From positions 1-64,000 of the forward strand of contig JAFATG010000126.1 in assembly GCA_019244055.1 (NCBI GenBank): 64,000 bases of DNA, in the 5' to 3' direction. The translations under genes were made by a program, and so were the position numbers. Positions 19,619 to 30,374 of the stretch are shown here, one piece after another. The notes under the pieces are model-generated. The model ran no database searches and had not been told where the DNA came from. It saw only the letters and a program-made list of their open reading frames with translations. Source of the DNA: Acidobacteriaceae bacterium (lineage in GTDB: Bacteria > Acidobacteriota > Terriglobia > Bryobacterales > Bryobacteraceae). Every line of letters starts with the position of its first letter. Position 1 is the stretch's first letter.

Positions 19619-21436
19619 ATGCTTTCCTCGCGACTGCGCTGCGGTGCTGTCCTCTTCGTGGCAGCCGTTGCCTCGAAATTAGCTGCCGCTGAGATTCCTC
19701 GTCCCGAATTTCCCGAGCCTCAGTTCGAACGCACGCAATGGATAAGCCTCAATGGCACTTGGAAGTTCGCGTTTGACGATCAGGACGCGGGGCTCTCCAC
19801 CAAATGGTTTGAAAACGGCCTCAAGAACACCCGCAGCATCGTTGTTCCCTTCTGCTTCGAAAGCCGCCTGAGCGGCATCGCGGATACAAGCTTTCATCCC
19901 GTGGTCTGGTACCAGCGTGCGCTCGAGATTCCGTCCGACTGGCGCAGCCAGCACGTCCTCTTGCATTTCGGAGCCGTCTACTATCGCGCCTGGATCTGGC
20001 TGAATGGCGAATTCTTAGGAACGCACGAAGGTGGAAACGTGCCCTTTGTGTTCGACATCACGGACGCGTTTCGCGATGGCCCAAACACTCTGATCGTTCG
20101 CGTCGAAAATCCTCCCACCGATCGCTCCATCGCGCGCGGGAAACAATATTGGAAGCCGAAATCCGCCAGCATCTTCTATACGCGGACCAGTGGTATCTGG
20201 CAGCCCGTTTGGATCGAGCGCACCGGCGACAATCATCTGCTGTATGTACAGGTGACTGCGGATCAGGATGGAACAGCGCGATTTGCTGGTGTGATGGCGA
20301 AGCATGAGGCCGAGCCGCTAAGGTTTCAAGTAGCCGTTTCGGACGGCGGCACCGAGGTCGCGACCACTACCTCCCAAACCCATGAAGACCAGGTCTCCGC
20401 AATGCTGCAGGTCAACAGTCCGAAACTGTGGTCTCCAGACTCGCCGAATCTATACACCGTGAAGTACCGGTTGCTGCGCGCCGGCAAACCCATCGACGAA
20501 GTGAATTCTTACTTCGGCTTTCGCACCATCGCGGTCGCAAACGACCGCGTCACAATCAACGGCCGCCCCACCTATCTGAAATTTCTGCTCGATCAAGGTT
20601 ACTGGCCCGAAAGTGTCTTAACGCCGCCCTCCGAGGAAGCCATTCAGCGCGATATCGATCTGGCGCTGTCGATGGGCTTCAATGGCGTACGCAAGCATCA
20701 GAAGGTAGCCGATCCCCGTTTCTTGTATTGGGCCGACCGCCGCGGGTTCCTGGTCTCCGGAGAAATCGCCGATGCGTACGAATTCACCACCGAAGAAGCG
20801 GAGCGCTTCACGAGTGAATGGATGCAAGCCGTCCAGCGAGACTACAACCACCCATCGATCATCATCTGGAATGCCATCAACGAAAGCTGGGGCGTGCCCG
20901 ATTTGAAAGATCCCCGCCAGCAGGCGTACTTAAAGGAGTTGTACCAACTCACGCACACTCTGGATAACACGCGTCTCGTCATCGATAACGAAGGTTGGGA
21001 GCACACCGGCGGCACCGACCTGTTTGCCATCCATGACTACGAGAAGTCCGGCCAGGTCCTTTACGACAAATACAAAGATGTTACGCGACAGAGTGCTACT
21101 GTTCCCCCGAACGGCCGCCCGGCGTTAATTGAGGGCTATCGTTACAACGGTTCGCCGCTGTATCTGTCCGAATTCGGCGGGATCGCCTACATCCCTCCGG
21201 GAACAAATGTACCTGCGGAGAGCTGGGGGTATTCGGGCGTGGAAAAAACGCAGGAAGCCGCGCTAGCGCGCTTGACGCAGCTATTCGAAGGAATTGCGAA
21301 GCTGAATAATCTCGCCGGCATCTGTTACACCCAGATCACCGACGTTGAACAGGAAGTGAATGGACTTGCAACGTTCGATCGCAAGCCCAAGTACCCGGTC
21401 GAGAAAATCAAGGAGTTGAACGACAAGCTGCATTGA
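19619..21436 (+). CDS. Secreted glycoside hydrolase family 2 protein
   Basis: Signal peptide; FERTQWISLNGTWKFAFDDQ, RDYNHPSIIIWNAINESWG acid/base region, LSEFGGI. Confidence 0.93.
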   Translation: MLSSRLRCGAVLFVAAVASKLAAAEIPRPEFPEPQFERTQWISLNGTWKFAFDDQDAGLSTKWFENGLKNTRSIVVPFCFESRLSGIADTSFHPVVWYQRALEIPSDWRSQHVLLHFGAVYYRAWIWLNGEFLGTHEGGNVPFVFDITDAFRDGPNTLIVRVENPPTDRSIARGKQYWKPKSASIFYTRTSGIWQPVWIERTGDNHLLYVQVTADQDGTARFAGVMAKHEAEPLRFQVAVSDGGTEVATTTSQTHEDQVSAMLQVNSPKLWSPDSPNLYTVKYRLLRAGKPIDEVNSYFGFRTIAVANDRVTINGRPTYLKFLLDQGYWPESVLTPPSEEAIQRDIDLALSMGFNGVRKHQKVADPRFLYWADRRGFLVSGEIADAYEFTTEEAERFTSEWMQAVQRDYNHPSIIIWNAINESWGVPDLKDPRQQAYLKELYQLTHTLDNTRLVIDNEGWEHTGGTDLFAIHDYEKSGQVLYDKYKDVTRQSATVPPNGRPALIEGYRYNGSPLYLSEFGGIAYIPPGTNVPAESWGYSGVEKTQEAALARLTQLFEGIAKLNNLAGICYTQITDVEQEVNGLATFDRKPKYPVEKIKELNDKLH

Positions 21437-21561
21437 GCAACCTGAGACGCATTCGTGATCAATTTTGCCCATCGCCGTCGTTGTCCTTGCGATCACTTTA
21501 CGGCGCGTACCGCTCTTCATCGATCTCAAGGGGAAACGCACCTGAGGCGCGTCGAGCAATA

Positions 21562-21608
21562 GGTATCCGGTCGGAAAAATCAAGGAATTGCAAGACAAGC
21601 TGGATTGA
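21562..21608 (+). pseudogene. Orphan 3'-terminal fragment of a second GH2 gene
   Basis: RYPVGKIKELQDKLD* against KYPVEKIKELNDKLH* at the end of 19619..21436. Confidence 0.65.
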
Positions 21609-21652
21609 GGCGCAGGCGCGTTTCCGCCAAGCAGCTCTATTAGCGGAACGCT

Positions 21653-21721
21653 CTATTGTTCCCGAAGCGTTTCTACCGGATCAAGCCTCTCTCGCCTGGT
21701 CAGATCTTTGAGCCAACTCAT
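21653..21721 (-). pseudogene. Deletion scar of an ADOP-type ABC/FtsX permease (N- and C-terminal codons fused)
   Basis: MSWLKDLTRRERLDPVETLREQ*: start like an ADOP N-terminus, end like an ADOP C-terminus (...ARRxxxxDPVxTLRxE). Confidence 0.5.
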
Positions 21722-21898
21722 ACTTCTGGCCTAAGACTCGGAGGGCGAGAGGACCAGCGTGATGCCTTCCACCATTCGTTTGAAGCTGGAGACTTCCCGG
21801 TCCACATGCTTCCGGCTGGCTGCGGGGGCCGAAAAAACCCAACGGGCTGCACGCCCGGTTAGGGAAACAGCCCTCAAACACTTGAAATGTAACTGATC

Positions 21899-22906
21899 TT
21901 AGCTACGATGTCTGCGTCTCAGTCTTGCGCCGAGAACAAGACCCGATCCCAGCAACAGCAATCCCACAGAACCCGGTTCGGGTGTCGACGCCAGTAGGCC
22001 ATTTACGTGCGTACCATCCGAGTAGAAGCCTACCAGGTCACCCAGATCGTTTACGCCATTGATGGTTGTTCCGCTCACGCCGAATGCCGGCGTGAATGAC
22101 TGCTTCGGGTCATTGACGGTCGTCCAGGTCTTGGTCATCCAGTCATAGACCAGGCCGTTCGTGCCGCTTGCATTCACATAGCTTCCGACCACTTCACCTT
22201 TATTGTTCAACCCGAAAAAGCTGGTGTTCGTCCCATTTCCTTTCGGAGCGTCGAGACTCACAAATGTTCCACTTTCATCGAGAAATCCGTGCACATTTCC
22301 CGCGCCATCTGTGTAGAAGCCCGCAACCCATCCACCGTTGTTGATCGCGGAAGCCGTGGTACTTACCGCGCCGAATGACGTCGGAAGAATGATCGGCGTG
22401 AATGTTTTTGTGCTCACGTTGTATTCGTAGCCGTGCGCGTCGTTGGCGGCATCGGTATAAAACCCGACGGCAGTGTTGCTATCGTTCAACCCAAGCAACT
22501 GATTGAAGGGTGGAGTAGCAGTCGTGGCCGGATTATCCACCGTGCTTTGAGTGCCCCCGATCTGCGTGAACCCGTGGTTCGCGTTCGCTGTATCGACGTA
22601 AAACCCCGCAGTGTTGTACGTTCCCTTGGTTAACACGTTGTTAATAGCCGTCACCTGTGTCTGGGTGGCGCCCGTAAAATTCTCGGCCACGAAACCGCCC
22701 GCCTTGGTCCAGGTGTAACCGTTATTCGGCACGACTACTGAATCACCGAAATACCCGGCGATGACTCCTTCATTGTTAATACCGAGTAACTGATTGAAAT
22801 TCAGATCCCGGGGATTGTTTATAGTTTGAAAGTTGTACGATGCCGCACTGCTGGTTCCCGCTGCCAGTGTGAACATCGCAAGGACCGCGAGTGGAATTCT
22901 CAACAT
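21899..22906 (-). CDS. PEP-CTERM sorting domain-containing protein with HAF-like beta repeats
   Basis: Signal peptide; repeated LGINNEGVIAGYF/LGLNDSNTAVGFYTD motifs; C-terminal STPEPGSVGLLLLGSGLVLGARLRRRHRS. Confidence 0.9.
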   Translation of the reverse strand: MLRIPLAVLAMFTLAAGTSSAASYNFQTINNPRDLNFNQLLGINNEGVIAGYFGDSVVVPNNGYTWTKAGGFVAENFTGATQTQVTAINNVLTKGTYNTAGFYVDTANANHGFTQIGGTQSTVDNPATTATPPFNQLLGLNDSNTAVGFYTDAANDAHGYEYNVSTKTFTPIILPTSFGAVSTTASAINNGGWVAGFYTDGAGNVHGFLDESGTFVSLDAPKGNGTNTSFFGLNNKGEVVGSYVNASGTNGLVYDWMTKTWTTVNDPKQSFTPAFGVSGTTINGVNDLGDLVGFYSDGTHVNGLLASTPEPGSVGLLLLGSGLVLGARLRRRHRS

Positions 22907-23148
22907 TTGCGCTCCTCTTTAGCCTCCGCGTTTCGAAAGCTCGCGAATGCTGCGAAATGGGCGATTTTTCAGCCGGAAATGTTACGCGGAAATTCGTCCA
23001 TTTTGTGTGCAGGGTTTAGAGTTCCTAGTAAATTTTCGATCGATTCCCTCATACTGAATCTCCCCGCGCTCGTTATCAATAGGCCGCAACCAACGCACGC
23101 GAGGAGGAAACTGTAATCTCAGAGGCAAACTCGATCGACGGTTGCGCC

Positions 23149-24000
23149 ATGCCAGACCCCCGGGATAAATCCAAAGTCGCTGAGCCTATTGATCTCGGCC
23201 CGGGTTACCGACTCGCCGCGAGAGGGCGCCAGGAGGCCGAAGATGATCGGCTAGCTCTCTTGGAACAAATTTTCGACCCGGCCTCACGTCACCGGCGTGA
23301 ACTGGTCCAGCCTGGCTGGCGGTGCCTTGAAGTCGGTGCGGGTCGTGGATCGATGGCAGTGTGGCTAGCGGAGCGGGTCGGCAAAAGCGGCCACGTCATG
23401 GCGACGGACATAGATGTCACCTACTTGGAGCGAATGAATCTTCCGAACCTCGAGATACGCCGGCACGACATCCTCAAGGATCCTCTAGATGTGCTCGGCC
23501 CGAGTTCATTCGATCTGGTTTGCTCACGGCTGATGCTATTCTGGCTAGCCGGCAAACAGGAAACAGCTATCCAGCGCATGGTGGAGTGTTTGCGGCCGGG
23601 AGGATGGCTCGTTGATGAGGATGGTGACTGGGGTACGGTTTCTCCAGTCGATCCGTCTCATCCTTACTACGCCCGCTATGAGGGGGCCTGGCAGGGTGGT
23701 GAGTGGTGGGCAGCGCGCGGATATGATCCAACTTTTGGACGCAAGCTCCCAGTGCTATTCGAGAAGTGCGGCTTGAAAAACATTCGCAGCGAGGCAACAG
23801 CGGAGATAGTTCGCGGAGGTAGCTTGTGGGCAAAGTGGTGGCAGGAGACGCTGCTCGCCATCCGAGCATGGGAGCAGAGTGAGGATCGCCTAACGGAGGC
23901 GCGGGAAGAAGAGTACAAAGTGCTCACAGCTCCTTGGAGCGACCCATCGCTTTGGTTTCTCAACGCCCTTCTTCACGCCTGCTGGGGCCAACGTCTGTGA
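23149..24000 (+). CDS. Class I SAM-dependent methyltransferase
   Basis: CLEVGAGRGSMAVWLAERV...VMATDIDVTYLE; FDLVCSRLMLFWL. Confidence 0.88.
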   Translation: MPDPRDKSKVAEPIDLGPGYRLAARGRQEAEDDRLALLEQIFDPASRHRRELVQPGWRCLEVGAGRGSMAVWLAERVGKSGHVMATDIDVTYLERMNLPNLEIRRHDILKDPLDVLGPSSFDLVCSRLMLFWLAGKQETAIQRMVECLRPGGWLVDEDGDWGTVSPVDPSHPYYARYEGAWQGGEWWAARGYDPTFGRKLPVLFEKCGLKNIRSEATAEIVRGGSLWAKWWQETLLAIRAWEQSEDRLTEAREEEYKVLTAPWSDPSLWFLNALLHACWGQRL

Positions 24001-24493
24001 GATGGACAAGTGATCGTCACCTTAAGTGGCCAAAGCAGCCGAAACGGCGTCGCACTACACGCGTTCCTCGAATGGAAGCCCAAAAAAGTTTCGGATTACA
24101 CATCCTTCATTCGCTGGCCGGTTACAAATTTGGGCCCAGGCATGTGGCGTTTCCACTAAGACCATCTCGGAGTGCGGCAAAAGGCCTGCTTCGCGGGCAT
24201 GCCATTAACGACCGAAATCATTTCTGTTTGAAAATCCCGGACCACCTTTGCCCAAGAAGCACAGGCAAACGACCTCAGCGATGATGGTTTGACGGCGCGG
24301 CAGTTCCGGGCTTTGCTGAAGATGAACTGCCATAAGTAAACATGGCTCTGCGACCACCGGTGATTCGCCGTGCGGTCGCTCAGAGCTACTTTTCCGATAA
24401 TGCGGTTTCACAGGCCCAACCAGCATGCGAACGCCGGGATTGGCAAACCTTTGCTGATCACGCACGAGCTAAGTTCAAAACAGGAAGACACAG

Positions 24494-25438
24494 TTAGGCT
24501 ACCTGAGTCGCGCTGCCTATGCCGTCTCGCAGTGTTTTGATGTCCCGAATTGGTGGCTGACCGAAGAGTCGACTGTACTCGCGACTGAACTGGCTTACGC
24601 TTTCATAACCAACTTCGTATGCCGCTGTGCTAGCGTCTATCCCGCCCGTCAGCATCCGTTCGCGTGCAGCTTGCAACCTGAGTTGCTTCTGATATTGAAG
24701 TGGACTCATAGTAGTTAACGCGCGGAACTGATGGTGAAGTGTTGAGACACCCATCTGAGCAATGGCGGCGAGCTCTTCCATGTGAAGCGGCTTTGTGTAG
24801 TTCGTCCTGAGCCAAGCGATGGCTCTTGCGGTCCGATGGCTGAGATCGCCTCTGGTCGCAATGGATCGTAATCGCTCGCCCTGAGGCGTTCGGAGTATCC
24901 GGTACACGAGCTCACGGTGGATCAACGGCGCCATAAACGGTATGTCTTCTGGACTATGAAGCAGTTGGATCAATCTGTCGCAGGCGCTCAGCAGTTCGGG
25001 TGTAGTTTCGCCGACAACGAGCCCCCGCCGTTGAGATGTTGATTGGACGTCCGGCAGATCTTCCCGGCTCAGTACCTCCCGCACGATCCCCATATCAAGC
25101 CGCAGAAGCATCGAGAGCAAAGGAACCTTCTCCGATGCCTGAACAACTCGGCTTTGAACCGGCATATCGATCGCCGATAACACAAATGAAGAATCATCGC
25201 ACTCGTACTCAGTTCCCCCGACATTCAGGAACTTGCGTCCTTGTGTGAACACCGCAAGACTGGGTTCGTAGAACACACGTTGGCAGGCGGTCGGCTCGAT
25301 ACGCCGGAAAAGGGATAGGCCTGGGATTGCGGTCACGTGCTCTCCGGGCGATTGCGCGAGGGTCAATATCCGGCTGGCTAACGCGGCCCGCATCTCGGCG
25401 ACATCTATGTTGTGAAGCGGTTCAGTTCCTTTTGCCAT
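24494..25438 (-). CDS. AraC family transcriptional regulator (AraC_N + HTH)
   Basis: C-terminal LRLQAARERMLTGGIDASTAAYEVGYESVSQFSREYSRLFGQPP. Confidence 0.93.
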   Translation of the reverse strand: MAKGTEPLHNIDVAEMRAALASRILTLAQSPGEHVTAIPGLSLFRRIEPTACQRVFYEPSLAVFTQGRKFLNVGGTEYECDDSSFVLSAIDMPVQSRVVQASEKVPLLSMLLRLDMGIVREVLSREDLPDVQSTSQRRGLVVGETTPELLSACDRLIQLLHSPEDIPFMAPLIHRELVYRILRTPQGERLRSIATRGDLSHRTARAIAWLRTNYTKPLHMEELAAIAQMGVSTLHHQFRALTTMSPLQYQKQLRLQAARERMLTGGIDASTAAYEVGYESVSQFSREYSRLFGQPPIRDIKTLRDGIGSATQVA

Positions 25439-25598
25439 TTGCTTGAGCCACGCCTTTTTTCAGCGTACCCTCCAGGGACCAACATCGTGCACAAATTCTG
25501 AATGTCAAACAGAATCAGGCAAAGAATCGGCAGGATCAGGTAAGCGCGGCTGCGCATTTTGCCGCTAGTTTTGGAATTGAAAGGGGGATGAGAACCGA

Positions 25599-26063
25599 GT
25601 GAAGAACATCCTTGCGATCTGCCTCGTCCTGCTGGCAGTTGGTCGGACGATCGCGCAGGACCGAACCGGAACTGCGGACGTACGGAATAAGTTCATCGGA
25701 GCATGGCGGCTCGCCTGGCTGGAACGGTCGGGCGCCGATGGACAGGTACACAAGATTGATTGCACTGGCATGTTCGTCTTCACGCGTGATGGGCACGCCT
25801 CTGTGCAGGTGATGCAACGCAACCCGGAGACGAAGGCCGACGCTGGCCCTCAGCAATACTCGGCGGGTGGATATGAGGCGTCCTGGGGTACCTACAAGGT
25901 GGATGAGGGCGCTCATACATTCACGTTTCACATCGAGGGAGCAGCGGTGCGATCCCTCATGGGCAAAGACCTGCCGCGTGCCTATGAGTTCTCGGGAAAA
26001 CAATTGATCGTCAAATCAACTCGCCCAGATGAGCACTGGCGGGTTGCCTGGGAGCGTTACTGA
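25599..26063 (+). CDS. Lipocalin-like domain protein, secreted
   Basis: Signal peptide; FIGAWRLAWLERSGADG...GMFVFTRDGHASVQVM. Confidence 0.75.
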   Translation: MKNILAICLVLLAVGRTIAQDRTGTADVRNKFIGAWRLAWLERSGADGQVHKIDCTGMFVFTRDGHASVQVMQRNPETKADAGPQQYSAGGYEASWGTYKVDEGAHTFTFHIEGAAVRSLMGKDLPRAYEFSGKQLIVKSTRPDEHWRVAWERY

Positions 26064-26072
26064 AGGGGGCAC

Positions 26073-27799
<1,727 letters not shown>

Positions 27800-27819
27800 T
27801 CAGCGAAAGAGGAATACGA

Positions 27820-28791
27820 ATGCAAACGCGACAAATCGGAAATCTTAAGGTCTCTGCCATTGGATTTGGCTGTATGGGTTTCAGCCACGGCTACGGACCA
27901 GGGCCGGACGAAAACGAAGCGGTTGACCTGATGCGCAAGGCTTTCGAGCTGGGCTGCACTTTCTTCGATACAGCGGAAGGCTATGGCGCAGGTGCAAACG
28001 AACGGCTCGTTGGCCGGGCTTTAGCACCGATCCGTGACAAGGTTGTGATCGCCACCAAATTTTTTATCGCCGGCCCTATTTCAGCCGCGGAGCTCGGCAA
28101 GCAGATCCGACGCCGCTTGGATGCATCGCTCGACCGGCTCGGGACGGATCACGTTGAACTCTATTATCAACACCGGGTGCCGGACTCTATCCCAGTCGAG
28201 GACGTCGCCTCTGTGATGGGTGAACTGATCGCAGAAGGCAAGATTCTCGGTGGGGGCCAATCGCAAGCCACTGCGCAGCAAATCCGCCGAGCACACGCGG
28301 TTACGCCTCTGACAGCTATCCAGAGTGAGTACTCGATAATGGAGCGCATGTTCGAGAAAGACGTGATTCCCGCGTGCGAGGAACTCGGGATCGGGTTCGT
28401 GCCCTTCAGTCCGCTCGCCAGCGGGTTTCTTTCCGGCAAGGTGACCGCGAATGGTAGCTACATAGGTGATGATGTCCGGTGGGTGATCACCCGTTTCGAT
28501 AAGGACAACATCCGCGCGAACCAGCCCTTGCTGGACTTACTCGCGGCATTCGCAAAGGAAAAGGGCGCCACTCCAGCACAGATCTCGCTCGCCTGGATGC
28601 TCCACAAGAAGGACTTCATCGTCCCCATCCCCGGAATGCGCAGGCTCGAGCGGATTGTGGAGAACCTGGGCGCCGCTGACGTGCAACTGACGGAGCAGGA
28701 ATATGCGCGAATCGAGTCGGAGTTGGCCAAAATCGAGACCCACGGCAACCGCACCGACGAGGACATCGCCAAGTTGCGCAAGATGCAGTAA
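27820..28791 (+). CDS. Aldo/keto reductase (paralogue of the preceding gene)
   Basis: MQTRQIGNLKVSAIGFGCMGFSHGYG...FFDTAEGYGAGANERLVGRAL. Confidence 0.92.
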   Translation: MQTRQIGNLKVSAIGFGCMGFSHGYGPGPDENEAVDLMRKAFELGCTFFDTAEGYGAGANERLVGRALAPIRDKVVIATKFFIAGPISAAELGKQIRRRLDASLDRLGTDHVELYYQHRVPDSIPVEDVASVMGELIAEGKILGGGQSQATAQQIRRAHAVTPLTAIQSEYSIMERMFEKDVIPACEELGIGFVPFSPLASGFLSGKVTANGSYIGDDVRWVITRFDKDNIRANQPLLDLLAAFAKEKGATPAQISLAWMLHKKDFIVPIPGMRRLERIVENLGAADVQLTEQEYARIESELAKIETHGNRTDEDIAKLRKMQ

Positions 28792-28841
28792 TTCCGGCAG
28801 ACCGCCGATCAACGTCAAAGATTGATGCTCCGGAAACGGAA

Positions 28842-29601
28842 ATGAACCACTCATTTGAGAACCAGGTCGCGTTAGTCACTGGTGCGGCCTCCGGCATAGG
28901 ATTGGCGCCCGCCCGGGCTTTCACCGAAGCAGGTGCCGCCGTGGCATTGAGTGATATTGACGAGAACGCGGTCGGCTCCGGCGGCGAGCGACTGCGCTCG
29001 CCTGGGCATAATGCGAGGGCGGTCCGCTGTGATGTCTCTGATGAGGACGCCGTTGCTGCCGTGGTCCACCAGACCGTTTCCACGTTCGGTCAACTGGACA
29101 TTGCATTCAACAATGCCCGGATTCAGGTTCCCGTTGCTGAAACCGCTGATGCTCGGGTGAGGACTTCGACCGCGTGATTGCAATCAACCTGCGGGGAATC
29201 TGGAATTGCATGAAATACGAACTCCGCCACATGCGTGAGCGAGGAAGCGGCGCGATCGTCAACTGCTCATCCACCAGTGGATTGGTGGGTACGGCGGGCC
29301 TGGGCGGGTACACCGCGTCTAAACACGGCGTGATTGAGTTGACGAAAAGTGCTGCCCTCGAGTATGCGGCGGGGTATCCGCATCAATGCAGTATGCCCAG
29401 GGGCAACGGATACTCCCCATGGTCGCGAACGCGCTAGCGGACGAACCGGAGACGATGAAAGCCGTCATGAGGGAGATCCCGCTGAGTCGGCTGGGCAGAT
29501 CCGAAGAGATTGCTTCGACCGTCCTTTGGTTGTGCAGCCCCGGCGCGGGATTCATGGTGGGGCAAGTGATCGTTCCCGATGGCGGATACACAGCGCGCTA
29601 A
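28842..29601 (+). pseudogene. SDR family oxidoreductase broken by three frameshifts
   Basis: Continuous SDR homology over frames 28842, 29174, 29349 and 29386: VALVTGAASGIG / VIAINLRGIWNCMKYE...GGYTASKHGV / GIRINAVCPGATDTP / MVANALADEPETMK...VIVPDGGYTAR. Confidence 0.85.
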
Positions 29602-29632
29602 CGACGCCAACCTAAACAGAACGGAGGAAGTA

Positions 29633-30010
29633 ATGAGTGCATGGTCAAAAGACGAACTGCGGAAGATTGCGGAAACGGATGACCTCCACATCTCACCGTT
29701 TCCCGAAGATGGGACAACGTACGGAACGCCCACTTGGATTTGGTCCGTTGTCGTCGACGATCAGTTATACGCCCGCGCTTATAACGGGAAGAGTTCGCGT
29801 TGGTATCGGGCCGCCTTGCGACAGAAGGCAGGCCGCATCACGGCAGCCGGGATCACAAAAGAAGTCGCCTTCGAGCCGGTCGAAGGCGCGATAAACGACC
29901 GCGTTGATGACGCGTACAGGACGAAGTACAAAGGCAGTCCGTATCTCGATCCAATGATCGGTTCGCGCGCACGCGCCGCAACCGTCAGAATCGAACCACT
30001 TGAAGGATAG
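29633..30010 (+). CDS. DUF2255 family protein
   Basis: MSAWSKDELRKIAETDDLHISPFPEDGTTYGTPTWIWSVVVDDQLYARAYNGKSSRWYRAAL. Confidence 0.85.
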   Translation: MSAWSKDELRKIAETDDLHISPFPEDGTTYGTPTWIWSVVVDDQLYARAYNGKSSRWYRAALRQKAGRITAAGITKEVAFEPVEGAINDRVDDAYRTKYKGSPYLDPMIGSRARAATVRIEPLEG

Positions 30011-30014
30011 ACAA

Positions 30015-30173
30015 GTGCCCGCGGAACCAACCGAAAATTTTGCTCACATCGGTAGGTCGGAACTGCGCAACGGCGGAAGATACATCCGCCCTGACGGCGT
30101 AGTATTGGCCGATATTTGGCTCAATGGCCTTGAAGTCCGGTTTCGGAAACTTGCCGAAGCCGATGCATCGTGA
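30015..30173 (+). CDS. Possible 52-aa small ORF (GTG start)
   Basis: Starts 4 nt after the DUF2255 stop; VPAEPTENFAHIGRSELRNGGRYIRPDGVVLADIWLNGLEVRFRKLAEADAS. Confidence 0.25.
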   Translation: MPAEPTENFAHIGRSELRNGGRYIRPDGVVLADIWLNGLEVRFRKLAEADAS

Positions 30174-30374
30174 TCTTACCGAAGCCCGACTGTGCCGTGC
30201 GGAACGCAATATGATCTGAAGGAGACCACAACATTGCCCGCGGGTTCATGCAGCTAAACAAGAGGTGCAGTATGAAGCGAAGACCTCGCAGGCGATACAC
30301 TACGCCCGATGGAGAAAGTCACGGTATTGGTGGGGTATTCTTCCGCGCGAAAACCGGCTTCAGTTGCGAACGCC

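Noticed and set aside
24001-24493. Short ORFs between the methyltransferase and the AraC regulator
   Set aside because: No recognisable family or consistent frame; treated as non-coding or degenerate.
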